Positions 40,524 to 49,223 of a stretch of 50,254 nt of DNA are shown piece by piece. Each line of letters starts with the position of its first letter. Position 1 is the stretch's first letter. The notes beneath the pieces are model-generated. The model did not search any database. It had not been told where the DNA came from and saw nothing but the letters and a program-made list of their open reading frames with translations. Origin of the DNA: an uncultured Lachnospiraceae bacterium (lineage in GTDB: Bacteria > Bacillota > Clostridia > Lachnospirales > Lachnospiraceae); NCBI GenBank assembly GCA_934343915.1, contig CAKRIL010000023.1:1-50254 (forward strand), in the 5' to 3' direction. Both the position numbers and the translations under genes were made by a program.

Positions 40524-42314
40524 CTATAGCTTTTTCAGATACTCCTCCACATTTATATACATTATCTCGTCGCTTTCCGCCGTTGTGTCAGCACATACGG
40601 CGGTTTCTCCGCGGTATATAACGTACTTTACGGTAATATCTCCATAGCGGAATGCCGTCTCGGAACACTTTTTGCGGTCAATAAGATGCCTGTACTGCTC
40701 TTTCGTCTGTGTCATGCTGTGCTTTATCTCGTATATTTCACAGCTTCCGAGTGACGGATTAAAGACGGCCATGTCAAATTCACCGACGGCGAATTGCAGC
40801 TTGAAAACCTCACAGTCTGTTCTGCTCAGCTTAGTTTCAAGGAGGACAATGTCCTCCATCATCCGCCCTTTTACCTCGTCAAGGATGCGCTCGGTCACGC
40901 GGCTGCGCTCCGGCAAGGACAGATTTCTGAACTTTTCGTCCTGCATGAGAGATTTAATCAGGGCTTCTGCCTGCGAATATCTTATGCCCGGCTGTGAGAA
41001 CACGGTTCGGAACTCTCTTTTGTTGTAATCGGTCATCCATCTTGTTTCAATATCGATTGTCAGGTCAAGCAAATCGAGATATTCTTTTATTTCGATGCGG
41101 TGCTCGTCGTGAACATCTATGAGCTGCTCATGCTTATCCTTAATTTCCAACAGGCTTTTGAGTGTGGCATTCACGGCTGCTATATCAATATTGTCAAGAA
41201 TATCGCTGGGATTCTCGCGGTCCTTCCGCAGATTCTTTGCCGATATGCTTAAATCGTTCGATTTAAAGTCCTTGGTGAGAACCTCCAGTGTGAAGCGGTG
41301 ATTTATGTTCTCGACAATTCTGTTGATTGCGTTTGTGAGCTCATTTTTTTCGTACAGCTCACGCAGTGAGCGGAAATGTCCCTCATTCTGATAGTTTTTG
41401 AGTGAATGCTGAATGTTGCGTGCGATGGCACTGTCAATGTACTCGTCGGTGCCCTTTTTTGTGGCAAAAATCATGGAGTCATCGTTGTAATGGTTTCCAC
41501 CCCTGCTCATTGTCCCGCCGTAACGGATGTAATTGTCTATACCTGAAATTCCGAGTACATTTTCAAATTCGCGGTATGGAATAAATGTCGTATGCGACAT
41601 GATACATCTGTCGTACAGCTCCTCGTCCTCGGTAAAAATAAACCCGAGTGAGTCAGTGCCGGACAGAACTATTTTCATTCCGCTTGCTGCAAATATATCC
41701 GAGAACAATGCAGCACCTTCTATGAAATCCTCAAGCAGGGTTACCTCATCGATGAACACATAGCGGTATCCATTTGTCTCGAGGTACTTTAAGTCGTGGT
41801 TCAGATCATCGAGATGCCTGTTGTCCTGCATCTGGATAAACACAGCCTTGCTGCGCATGGCTGTGCCCATCGAGGAGATAACCTGCCTTATAAGCGTCGT
41901 CTTGCCTGTTCGTCTCAAGCCGTACAGGATGTATACCTTATCGGATATATCGCTGTAAATGTAATTGTATAGCTGCTCATAGCACTCACGCTTCTTATAG
42001 GAAGCAACGGGCTTGATAAATTCATCGAGCGCGCGCCCTACTCTGACTGCACATCGGAATGGATTTATCGCACCGCTTGAGGCTTTATATTCCGTTTGTG
42101 ATTCCTTTAGCAGGCTTTGATAACCTTTACGGATTGCTATCTGCTCGGTGAGTGTCTCGAGTTCGTCGTCTTTCACACGTCTTGAACGCTGTCTGCCATT
42201 CTCACGCCATTGATAGTAGGCGTATTTTTTACCGTTTATCGTTTTGTAGGTGATGCCACCTGCCGGAAGCTCGCTGATTTTTTCCGCCAGTCTGTTATAT
42301 TCTTCATAAGTCAT
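40524..42314 (-). CDS. AAA ATPase with a C-terminal nuclease-like domain
   Basis: The 596-residue protein has an N-terminal domain of about 70 residues with YYQWRENGRQRSRRVKDDE, a P-loop ATPase (Walker A YGLRRTGKTTLI, Walker B YRYVFIDEVTLLED) of the AAA_14 kind, and a C-terminal segment with GEFDMAVF and CEIYEIKHS, the D...ExK pattern of PD-(D/E)XK nucleases. Such ATPases are widespread in gut Firmicutes and Bacteroidetes and their function is unknown; some are linked to mobile DNA. It is a single gene with its own terminator and a palindromic upstream element. Confidence 0.85.
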   Translation of the reverse strand: MTYEEYNRLAEKISELPAGGITYKTINGKKYAYYQWRENGRQRSRRVKDDELETLTEQIAIRKGYQSLLKESQTEYKASSGAINPFRCAVRVGRALDEFIKPVASYKKRECYEQLYNYIYSDISDKVYILYGLRRTGKTTLIRQVISSMGTAMRSKAVFIQMQDNRHLDDLNHDLKYLETNGYRYVFIDEVTLLEDFIEGAALFSDIFAASGMKIVLSGTDSLGFIFTEDEELYDRCIMSHTTFIPYREFENVLGISGIDNYIRYGGTMSRGGNHYNDDSMIFATKKGTDEYIDSAIARNIQHSLKNYQNEGHFRSLRELYEKNELTNAINRIVENINHRFTLEVLTKDFKSNDLSISAKNLRKDRENPSDILDNIDIAAVNATLKSLLEIKDKHEQLIDVHDEHRIEIKEYLDLLDLTIDIETRWMTDYNKREFRTVFSQPGIRYSQAEALIKSLMQDEKFRNLSLPERSRVTERILDEVKGRMMEDIVLLETKLSRTDCEVFKLQFAVGEFDMAVFNPSLGSCEIYEIKHSMTQTKEQYRHLIDRKKCSETAFRYGDITVKYVIYRGETAVCADTTAESDEIMYINVEEYLKKL

Positions 42315-42355
42315 GGTAATACCTCCTCAAAAACATTATTCCCTCATGTATAACA

Positions 42356-42397
42356 TTTTAACTTTTTTAACTTCATATGTAAAGTTAAAAGTTAAAA
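42356..42397. promoter_or_regulatory. AT-rich palindrome upstream of the AAA ATPase gene
   Basis: TTTTAACTTTTTTAACTT (42356-42373) and AAAGTTAAAAGTTAAAA (42381-42397) are inverted repeats around CATATG, built of four TTAACTT-type units. It probably binds a dimeric regulator, and could also be promoter DNA. Confidence 0.55.
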
Positions 42398-42413
42398 TTT
42401 CAATATTATTTTG

Positions 42414-42449
42414 CAAAAAAATAAGAATGTGTCGTAACACATTCTTATT
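42414..42449 (-). terminator. Terminator of the ribosome-assembly gene run after yhbY
   Basis: A perfect 12-bp stem (42421-42432 with 42437-42448), loop CGTA, followed by a T run on the minus strand. Confidence 0.9.
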
Positions 42450-42476
42450 CTGAAATACATAATAAAATATTCGCTC

Positions 42477-42773
42477 TTATCTCGGCAATTCAATCTTGCG
42501 GTTCTTCTTGTCCGGTGCCTGCTTGTAGAGCACGATCTTCTTTCCTATAACCTGTACAACCTCAGAGTGTGTACGCTCAGAAATAATCTGTGCAATCTCG
42601 TTAGGGTCATCAAGGCAGTTCTTTAAGACGCTTATCTTGATGAGCTCTCTCTTGTTGAGGGCTTCGTTTAATGCTTCGGTAAGTTCAGGCGTAAGGGATG
42701 ACTTGCCAATCTGGAAGATAGGCTCTGTGGTCATCGCAATGCCCTTTAAATAAGCTCGCTGCTTAGTTGTCAT
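42477..42773 (-). CDS. yhbY: YhbY-type RNA-binding protein
   Basis: A 98-residue CRS1-YhbY domain protein associated with pre-50S ribosomes. Conserved segments: MTTKQRAYLKGIAM, IGKSSLTPELTEALNEAL, RELIKISVLKN and VQVIGKKIVLYK. It follows obgE as is usual. Confidence 0.94.
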   Translation of the reverse strand: MTTKQRAYLKGIAMTTEPIFQIGKSSLTPELTEALNEALNKRELIKISVLKNCLDDPNEIAQIISERTHSEVVQVIGKKIVLYKQAPDKKNRKIELPR

Positions 42774-42834
42774 CATATCCGGTATATCCTTTCTCTAAAA
42801 ATGGTATATAAATTTCTCAACGTCAATGTAATAT

Positions 42835-44127
42835 TTAGAAATAGAAATCAAACTCCATATATTCTCCAAGGCGCACTGTATCGCCCTCCTCAATGCCCAT
42901 GGCTGTGAGCTGGTCGATGATTCCGTTCTCCTTTAAGAAGCGCTGGAAGAATGCGAAGCCCTTCTCGTCATCGAGGTTGGTGTAGCCGAGCATACGGTCA
43001 ATCTTCTCGCCCTCAACTACATATACATGGTTAGTCTCCTTGTATACGTTAAGAGTAGCTTCCTTATCGTACATCTCCTCAGGGAAATACTCGCGCTCGA
43101 ACACAACAGGCTCCTTGTCGAGGCTGTCAAGCATCTTTTTAACCTTGTATAAGAGCTCTTTTACGCCCTTTCCTGTTACAGCGGATATAGGATATACCTC
43201 GATGCCCTGAGGCTCGAATTCGTCCTTAAGACGCTTTATCGGGTCTTCTGAGCCGTCACCTGTGTATATCGCATCAATCTTGTTGGCTGCTATAATCTGC
43301 GGACGCTTAAGAAGGTCAGGATTATAAGCCTCAAGCTCTGCATTGATTGTTCTGATGTCCTCAACCGGGTCACGGCCCTCGGTTCCTGCTGCATCAACGA
43401 TGTGAATGATAACCTTGGTTCTCTCTATATGGCGCAGAAATTCATGGCCTAAGCCGATGCCCTCGGATGCGCCTTCGATAAGTCCCGGAATATCAGCTAT
43501 CACGAAGCCGTCCGTGCCTTCAAGGTCTACAACACCGAGATTAGGATTGAGAGTTGTGAAATGATAATTGGCTATCTTAGGCTTTGCATTGGAAACTCTT
43601 GAAAGGAAGGTTGACTTTCCTACATTAGGGAAGCCTACAAGTCCTACATCTGCAATTACCTTAAGCTCAAGACGCACGGTAAGCTCCTTGGCTTCCTGAC
43701 CCGGCTGTGCGTACTTAGGAACCTGCATGGTAGGTGTCGCATACCACTTGTTGCCCCTGCCGCCTCTGCCGCCCTTTAAGATAACTTCACGGTCATTGCC
43801 GTTGCTCATATCAGCGATAACCTTGCCTGATACGTCATCATATATGACTGTGCCCTCGGGAACCTTGATGATGAGGTCTTCGCCGTCCTTGCCGTGACAC
43901 AGAGCCTTACCGCCCTCTGCACCGCTCTCAGCCACATACTTTCTTATATGTCTAAACTCATTCAGAGTATTAAGTCCTCTGTCAACTTCGAATATAATAT
44001 CGCCGCCTCTGCCGCCGTCACCGCCGTCAGGACCGCCTGCTGCAACGAAAAGCTCACGTCGGAAACTGACATGACCATCGCCGCCCTTACCTGATTTAAT
44101 AAATATAGTCGCTCTGTCTGCGAACAT
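42835..44127 (-). CDS. obgE: GTPase ObgE/CgtA
   Basis: A large-subunit assembly GTPase of 430 residues with the Obg glycine-rich domain (FIKSGKGGDGHVSFRRE), the G domain (GFPNVGKST, DIPGL, NKID) and the C-terminal OCT domain found in Firmicutes (about 360-430). The ATG at 44127 has AGAGGTG upstream; a longer frame to 44172 has no support. Confidence 0.96.
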   Translation of the reverse strand: MFADRATIFIKSGKGGDGHVSFRRELFVAAGGPDGGDGGRGGDIIFEVDRGLNTLNEFRHIRKYVAESGAEGGKALCHGKDGEDLIIKVPEGTVIYDDVSGKVIADMSNGNDREVILKGGRGGRGNKWYATPTMQVPKYAQPGQEAKELTVRLELKVIADVGLVGFPNVGKSTFLSRVSNAKPKIANYHFTTLNPNLGVVDLEGTDGFVIADIPGLIEGASEGIGLGHEFLRHIERTKVIIHIVDAAGTEGRDPVEDIRTINAELEAYNPDLLKRPQIIAANKIDAIYTGDGSEDPIKRLKDEFEPQGIEVYPISAVTGKGVKELLYKVKKMLDSLDKEPVVFEREYFPEEMYDKEATLNVYKETNHVYVVEGEKIDRMLGYTNLDDEKGFAFFQRFLKENGIIDQLTAMGIEEGDTVRLGEYMEFDFYF

Positions 44128-44218
44128 AAAAAACACCTCTTCCTCTGCTATCTGTCCTGCACAAAAGCACATGGTAATATCAAGCTGCTCCTGGCAAAAT
44201 AAAACATCTGTCTTTGAA

Positions 44219-44251
44219 GAAAAAAGGCTTCAAACCACAATGATTTGAAGC
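44219..44251 (-). terminator. Terminator after rpmA
   Basis: GGCTTCAAA and TTTGAAGCC form a perfect 9-bp stem followed by six T residues on the minus strand, separating the ribosomal protein genes from obgE. Confidence 0.85.
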
Positions 44252-44260
44252 CCATAGTTA

Positions 44261-44551
44261 CTAGTTGTTTGACTCAACTGGGTATACAGAAACCTGCTTT
44301 TTGTCTCTGCCCTTTCTCTCAAACTTAACAACACCATCAACGAGTGCGAATAATGTATCATCACCGCCGATGCCTACGTTGTTGCCCGGATGAATCTTGG
44401 TACCACGCTGTCTGTAGAGAATGTTACCTGCTAATACGAACTGTCCGTCAGCTCTCTTAGCACCTAATCTCTTAGACTCGGAATCTCTTCCGTTCTTTGT
44501 AGAACCAACACCCTTTTTATGAGCGAAAAACTGAAGGTTCATTCTTAACAT
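44261..44551 (-). CDS. rpmA: Ribosomal protein bL27 with cleavable leader
   Basis: A 96-residue protein with AHKKGVGSTKNGRDSESKRLG. The N-terminal extension MLRMNLQFF before AHKKG is the leader that Firmicutes remove with the Prp protease, whose gene is directly upstream. GAGGTG precedes the start. Confidence 0.97.
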   Translation of the reverse strand: MLRMNLQFFAHKKGVGSTKNGRDSESKRLGAKRADGQFVLAGNILYRQRGTKIHPGNNVGIGGDDTLFALVDGVVKFERKGRDKKQVSVYPVESNN

Positions 44552-44553
44552 GC

Positions 44554-44880
44554 TTACACCTCCTCGAATGTAATCGATAAATACTTCTTATTTTCTTTTT
44601 GGATATTGGATATACCGAGCACAAAGGAATTAAGCAATAGCTGTGAATCCCTGCCGTATCCCGGCTCCAACGAAAATGTAATCACGGCATTCTTCTCATC
44701 CTGCGTCCCCGAAAAATCATCCTCGGTGAACTTCTCGATGGAATTGATGGTATTCAATACCAGTGCCGAAACTGCTGCACAGACTATATCTCGTCCGGCT
44801 CTTGCGAAGCCCGCATGGTCTTCACATCGGAAGCCTGTAATATCGCCTGTCTTATTCTTATAGACTGTTACCTTAGTCAT
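44554..44880 (-). CDS. prp: Ribosomal processing cysteine protease Prp
   Basis: The 108-residue protein has the catalytic pair H22 and C34 in DHAGFARAGRDIVCAAVSAL, as in Staphylococcus Prp, which cleaves the bL27 leader after the LQFF-type motif. It lies between rplU and rpmA, two bases before rpmA. Confidence 0.96.
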   Translation of the reverse strand: MTKVTVYKNKTGDITGFRCEDHAGFARAGRDIVCAAVSALVLNTINSIEKFTEDDFSGTQDEKNAVITFSLEPGYGRDSQLLLNSFVLGISNIQKENKKYLSITFEEV

Positions 44881-44893
44881 TGGATAGTCCTAA

Positions 44894-45202
44894 TTAAGCG
44901 TTGATCTTCTCAATCTTAACCTTAGTGAATAACTGTCTGTGACCGTTCTTCTTGTGATATCCGGTCTTTCTCTTGTACTTGTAAACGATAACCTTTCTGT
45001 CCTTGCCCTCAGCTACAACGCTTGCTGTAACAGTAGCACCGGCAACTGTTGGATTACCAACCTTAACATCAGCATCATTTACTAAGAGTACCTGATCGAA
45101 TGTAACTGTCTCGCCAACTGCATTGCCGAGCTTCTCAACCTTAATTACATCGCCTTCAGATACCTTGTACTGCTTTCCACCTGTTGCAATAATTGCGTAC
45201 AT
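44894..45202 (-). CDS. rplU: Ribosomal protein bL21
   Basis: A 102-residue protein beginning MYAIIATGGKQYKVSEGD and containing VYKYKRKTGYHKKNGHRQ, both family signatures. GGAGG lies upstream of the ATG at 45202. First gene of the rplU-prp-rpmA operon. Confidence 0.97.
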   Translation of the reverse strand: MYAIIATGGKQYKVSEGDVIKVEKLGNAVGETVTFDQVLLVNDADVKVGNPTVAGATVTASVVAEGKDRKVIVYKYKRKTGYHKKNGHRQLFTKVKIEKINA

Positions 45203-45300
45203 TAGTGTTCCTCCTATATCATTACTCGCCAGTTGTGGTGCGTTCGGATAAAATCCGGACAGACTTATAACCTCACTGTGCGGCACACTTGAATATAATA
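45203..45300 (-). ncRNA. Probable L21 leader of the rplU mRNA
   Basis: The 100 bases before rplU contain a hairpin with TCCGGAT/ATCCGAA and the conserved-looking stretches GTGCCGCACAGTGAGGTTAT and ACTGGCGAGTAATGATATA before the ribosome site. A structured L21 leader is known in Firmicutes and is thought to bind L21 for feedback. Identity is by position and remembered motif, not by a covariance search. Confidence 0.55.
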
Positions 45301-45379
45301 ATATCCCATCATCCGTTTGTCAATAGATTTTTGGATAATTTTATAAATTTTTATTGTGCTTCTTTATTATGTTTATTGA

Positions 45380-46933
45380 CTAAACCTCGATTGTCGGATT
45401 CATTCTGAAATATTCCATAAGAAGCTCGACCATCTCGATATTTATTTCTTTTGCAATGCTGCATTCCTTGTACATCGGGTACTCTCCAGCTCCGCTTGCA
45501 CGGTAATTGTTGAGACATAGCGTGAGCATCTGTTCATCAGTTACAGGCTTGCCCTGATACTCAAGCTTCACTATTCTGCTGCCGATTGGTTTTGAAGGGT
45601 CGATTTTATAATCAACTCCCGCAAAATAGTCATAGTTGTAGTGCTCAACCTTCGGACTTAAGAACTTATCGGATATTGTAAGCTTTCCGTCTGCATCATA
45701 GGCAAAGTATTCGGCGCTCCGCTCCATTGCAAGCTTAAGATTCTTACCTGATATATTAAATACAACCAGCGTGTTAGGAAAAGGATATGTTGCGATAATG
45801 TCTCTTGTGCTGACCTTCTCCTTAAAGCCCGCAATGTCGTTGGCAAGTCCGACGGCTGATACCTGCGCTCCTGAAAAATAAAGCTGGACTCTGTTGATGA
45901 AATCAGCAATCGGAGTTCCGTTATATGCCATATCAAGCTTATCCGAAGGAAGAAGTGGACGGCTGAGGGTTCCGATAGGCTGGTTTAACCAGTCCTGAAC
46001 CTTATTCTCGTAGAACATATACTTGTCGTAGAGAAGCTCGCTGCTGTCGGTTGTATTGTCTGATATGGAGACTGTTCTTGCTGTCTTTGCAAGGTTATAG
46101 TCGGCTTTAATTTTCTGGGAAGTTACCATAATATTGTTATCGTCAACTACCTCTGCTTCTATGCAGTGATATTCCTTGGCAGCATCAAGCGGCTGGACAA
46201 CGTATGTTCTGTGTCCTGTCTTGGAGGTTATGAAACGTCCGTCGACCGACATGTGCTGATGACCTGTGAGTAATATGTCGAATTCGAGTTCCTCACAGAT
46301 TTTGTATCCTACATTTTCAGTGGAATCGGTAAGTCTTTTGCCTGTGTCAAGGTCAGCCTCAAAGCCGCCGTGATATATGCATATATTAATGTCGGTCTTT
46401 CCCTTAAGCTCTGAGAGTGCCTTTTGTGCTTCGATGAACGGGTCAACAACCTGTACACCCACAAGATTCTCCTTCTTTTCCCATACGTTCACATAATCGG
46501 TCACAATGCCGACAATACCTACGCGGAGCCCGTTCGGCATAACCTTAATCTCGTAAGGATACAGATGATTTCCTGCGTCATCGAGCACGTTTTGGCATAC
46601 ACAGTGCCCCTTGTGATTGTCGCGGTACTCCTTCTGATACTCAAGACCGTAGTTGAAGTCATGATTCCCCAGTGTGTAATAGTCGTATCCGCAGTCGTTC
46701 ATTATGTCTGCGAGAATCTTAGAGCTTTTCGGCACATGATTCGTAAAGTATGAAAATGCATTTCCCTGAAGGACATCCCCTCCGTCAATGATAAGGGTAT
46801 TCTCATCCTTTTTCCAGTTGGGAACACATGAGAACAGACCTACATTCTTCTGAATCATGTCACCGTAGGTTGTCGGATAAAAATAACCATGTGTGTCTGA
46901 TGTAAAGTATATTTTAAGCTTTTTGTTATCCAT
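45380..46933 (-). CDS. 5'-nucleotidase/UshA-like metallophosphoesterase
   Basis: The 517-residue protein has the metallophosphatase motifs YFTSDTHGYFYP, IDGGDVLQGN, TLGNHDFNYG and LLTGHQHMSVDG (about 1-240) and the UshA-type C-terminal domain (about 310-500, with YPFPNTLVVFNISGKNLK). Relatives hydrolyse nucleotides or UDP-sugars. No signal peptide or anchor is seen, so it is probably cytoplasmic, like Bacillus YunD. It lies next to surE, another nucleotidase. Confidence 0.88.
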   Translation of the reverse strand: MDNKKLKIYFTSDTHGYFYPTTYGDMIQKNVGLFSCVPNWKKDENTLIIDGGDVLQGNAFSYFTNHVPKSSKILADIMNDCGYDYYTLGNHDFNYGLEYQKEYRDNHKGHCVCQNVLDDAGNHLYPYEIKVMPNGLRVGIVGIVTDYVNVWEKKENLVGVQVVDPFIEAQKALSELKGKTDINICIYHGGFEADLDTGKRLTDSTENVGYKICEELEFDILLTGHQHMSVDGRFITSKTGHRTYVVQPLDAAKEYHCIEAEVVDDNNIMVTSQKIKADYNLAKTARTVSISDNTTDSSELLYDKYMFYENKVQDWLNQPIGTLSRPLLPSDKLDMAYNGTPIADFINRVQLYFSGAQVSAVGLANDIAGFKEKVSTRDIIATYPFPNTLVVFNISGKNLKLAMERSAEYFAYDADGKLTISDKFLSPKVEHYNYDYFAGVDYKIDPSKPIGSRIVKLEYQGKPVTDEQMLTLCLNNYRASGAGEYPMYKECSIAKEINIEMVELLMEYFRMNPTIEV

Positions 46934-46954
46934 TATAAATCTCCATTTCCTATA

Positions 46955-47671
46955 TTACTTTATGATATGGCTCTTTATCTTTCCAATCGAGATATATCTG
47001 TCGAGCACATAGCGGATGTCGGTATTCTCAGGTGCATCCGTCACGGGAAGTCCGGCAGCAGTAAGGGAAAATGAGCCATCCTCATAATCCTCCCTCACAT
47101 AGTGGTCGGAATAGAACTCCATCTGAGCAGGCTTCGCATCCCATATAATTCCCTGAACCTCATCGAGCGTACAGCCCGGGAAATTGACGTTCCATATTTC
47201 GCTTGTCGCAGGCATGTTGTCGAGAAGCTCCTTGGTTATCGGAAGTATGTACTCGTCAACGACATCATATATGTCATTCATTTCCATTGAGAATGCGATG
47301 GCAGGGATTCCGGCAGAGAGAGCCTCCATTGCTGCTCCGACTGTTCCAGAGTAAAGTATGTCATAGCCACAGTTGTAACCGTAGTTGATTCCCGAAAATA
47401 CGATATCAGGTCGTTCAGGCATAAGGTGATAAAGCGCAACCTTTACACAGTCCGCAGGGGTTCCGCTTACGCTGTAAGCTTGCACTGCAGGTACGGGAAA
47501 ATCGACGCGATTAACCTTCATATCGCCTCGAACCGTGATTTTCTGTGACATTGCACTGCACTGGTCATCTGGTGCGACAACCCACACCTCACCGAACTTA
47601 GCGGCGAGCTGTGCGAGTCTCTTTATTCCTTCGGATGTGATTCCGTCATCATTTACAACTAAAATTCTCAT
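46955..47671 (-). CDS. surE: 5'/3'-nucleotidase SurE
   Basis: A 238-residue survival-protein phosphatase with ILVVNDDGITSEGI (metal-binding Asp pair), the SAMSQKIT loop, VSGTPADCVKVAL and FSGINYGYNCGYDI. It dephosphorylates nucleoside monophosphates. The stop is 21 bases before the next phosphoesterase gene. Confidence 0.95.
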   Translation of the reverse strand: MRILVVNDDGITSEGIKRLAQLAAKFGEVWVVAPDDQCSAMSQKITVRGDMKVNRVDFPVPAVQAYSVSGTPADCVKVALYHLMPERPDIVFSGINYGYNCGYDILYSGTVGAAMEALSAGIPAIAFSMEMNDIYDVVDEYILPITKELLDNMPATSEIWNVNFPGCTLDEVQGIIWDAKPAQMEFYSDHYVREDYEDGSFSLTAAGLPVTDAPENTDIRYVLDRYISIGKIKSHIIK

Positions 47672-47843
47672 ATTATCCTCATTTCTGATTTCTATTTTTA
47701 CATGTTGCCGTTAATTGTACAATATTTTGAGAACAAATTCAACTAATCCAGTCAATAACTTCCCGTTCTGTCTGCTCAAAATACTCCATATAAAAAATGC
47801 TGAAGCCCTTGTCGCAAATTTTGAGACAACTATAAGGGATTTA

Positions 47844-48329
47844 TCAAAAAGTAAGCCTCATTTGGTGCCACACGGCATTTCCGTGGGTGGACTTGTTGGA
47901 CACGCCCTCATCCACAAAACCGAACCTGGCATAGTACGGAATGAGCTTCTGCTTGCAGGTCAATACAAGCCCGGCTCTGCCTTGCTTTTTCGCATCATTG
48001 ATGGCATATCGGATTAATTCACCCGCGTACCCGTGCCTGCGGTACTCAGGGAGCGTATTTACGCCGAATATCATTTGCCATGCCCCGTTTTCATTGTGCA
48101 TGGATGCCTTTTCATACATCTCATCCGTCAAATCGGGCTCATCCGTGACAAATCCGTCAACGAATGCAATCAGCTTATCCTCATCATACATGAGCCAAAA
48201 ATGATTGCCATAATATTTTATTCTTTCCTCGAATGACTCTCTTGTTGCGGCTTCGGCAGCAGGAAAGCAATCGGCTTCCACCGCCGAGACGGCATCAAGG
48301 TCTTTTATTGCTGCATATCTTATTTCCAT
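47844..48329 (-). CDS. GNAT-family N-acetyltransferase
   Basis: A 161-residue single GNAT domain with the acetyl-CoA motif LPEYRRHGYAGELI (Q/R-x-x-G-x-G/A type) and the C-terminal YYARFGFVDEG. The overall form resembles arylalkylamine acetyltransferases. Substrate unknown. Confidence 0.87.
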   Translation of the reverse strand: MEIRYAAIKDLDAVSAVEADCFPAAEAATRESFEERIKYYGNHFWLMYDEDKLIAFVDGFVTDEPDLTDEMYEKASMHNENGAWQMIFGVNTLPEYRRHGYAGELIRYAINDAKKQGRAGLVLTCKQKLIPYYARFGFVDEGVSNKSTHGNAVWHQMRLTF

Positions 48330-48377
48330 GACAATGCTCCTTTGTCAATAATATTTGCAATCCGCTTCGCGGCCTGC

Positions 48378-49121
48378 TCACATAACCTCATATGCGATAT
48401 ATTCATGGTCAAATTCATAACCCAGCTTTTCAGCCAGATGGACGGAATTTATGTTTTGTGCATCCCAGCTGGGGTAAAGTCCCTCGTCCAGACAATTTAA
48501 TATCAGTGCCGAGCTGGCTATGGTTGCCAGATGCTTTCTTCTTTCGGCTTCGATGGTATCGACCTCAATTTCTATACCCTCGTTGTAGCGCGTATACGAT
48601 GACGCACCGGACACGATTTTTCCGTCCTTTAAGATAACCATTCCTCTGCCTAAACGCAGGTATTTTTCCTTGCTCTCGAAAGCCGAAACAAAATCCTCTG
48701 TCGCAGGATTTTCCAGACATTGCTCGTAAATATCCGCATCTATTTTTCTCAATTCATAGCCGGCAGGCAGCTTCATGATTTCATTTTTTAACATGGCTCT
48801 GTCAAATGCGGTTCCTTTTTTTATTGCATATCGTGTGACTTTTTTAGCCAAAGGATAACATTCTTCTATTAACGCCGCCCACTCATTATTTTGTGGTGTC
48901 ATAATCACAAAGCCTTCGGGCTTATTCATCACCAGCTCACGGTCAGGTACCCCCGCATAGAATCCGAAGCAGCCCACGAATGCCAATGCGGATTTCGGCT
49001 GTTCGGGATTCGTGACATAAATCTTTCCCATCACATTTTGGAGACATGAAAAAATCAATGTCTCATTCCATCCGTCAAACAAGCCCTTTATTTTCGATGT
49101 GTCTTTAAGTTCGTATAACAT
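48378..49121 (-). CDS. GNAT-family acetyltransferase, two-domain type
   Basis: The 247-residue protein has an N-terminal domain (about 1-110) with FVGCFGFYAG and a C-terminal GNAT domain ending AQNINSVHLAEKLGYEFDHEY, the form found in a Firmicutes group of GNAT proteins of unknown substrate. In its acetyl-CoA region, EAERRKHLATIASSALI replaces the usual R-x-x-G-x-A with R-x-x-H-x-A. Confidence 0.8.
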   Translation of the reverse strand: MLYELKDTSKIKGLFDGWNETLIFSCLQNVMGKIYVTNPEQPKSALAFVGCFGFYAGVPDRELVMNKPEGFVIMTPQNNEWAALIEECYPLAKKVTRYAIKKGTAFDRAMLKNEIMKLPAGYELRKIDADIYEQCLENPATEDFVSAFESKEKYLRLGRGMVILKDGKIVSGASSYTRYNEGIEIEVDTIEAERRKHLATIASSALILNCLDEGLYPSWDAQNINSVHLAEKLGYEFDHEYIAYEVM

Positions 49122-49223
49122 TAAATGCCGCCTTTCTGCTGTTTTACATGTATTACCTGCTTTGCTCTTGGTTATTCCATCGGTTCTAAGAGCAGAAAAT
49201 ACATAACTCCCGGTTTATCTAAC

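Noticed and set aside
47739..47840. Short peptide-like stretch (GFSIFYMEYFEQTEREVIDW) in frame after the acetyltransferase stop
   Set aside because: It could be a decayed gene end, but it has no start, is only about 30 codons and follows two stops; too little to call.
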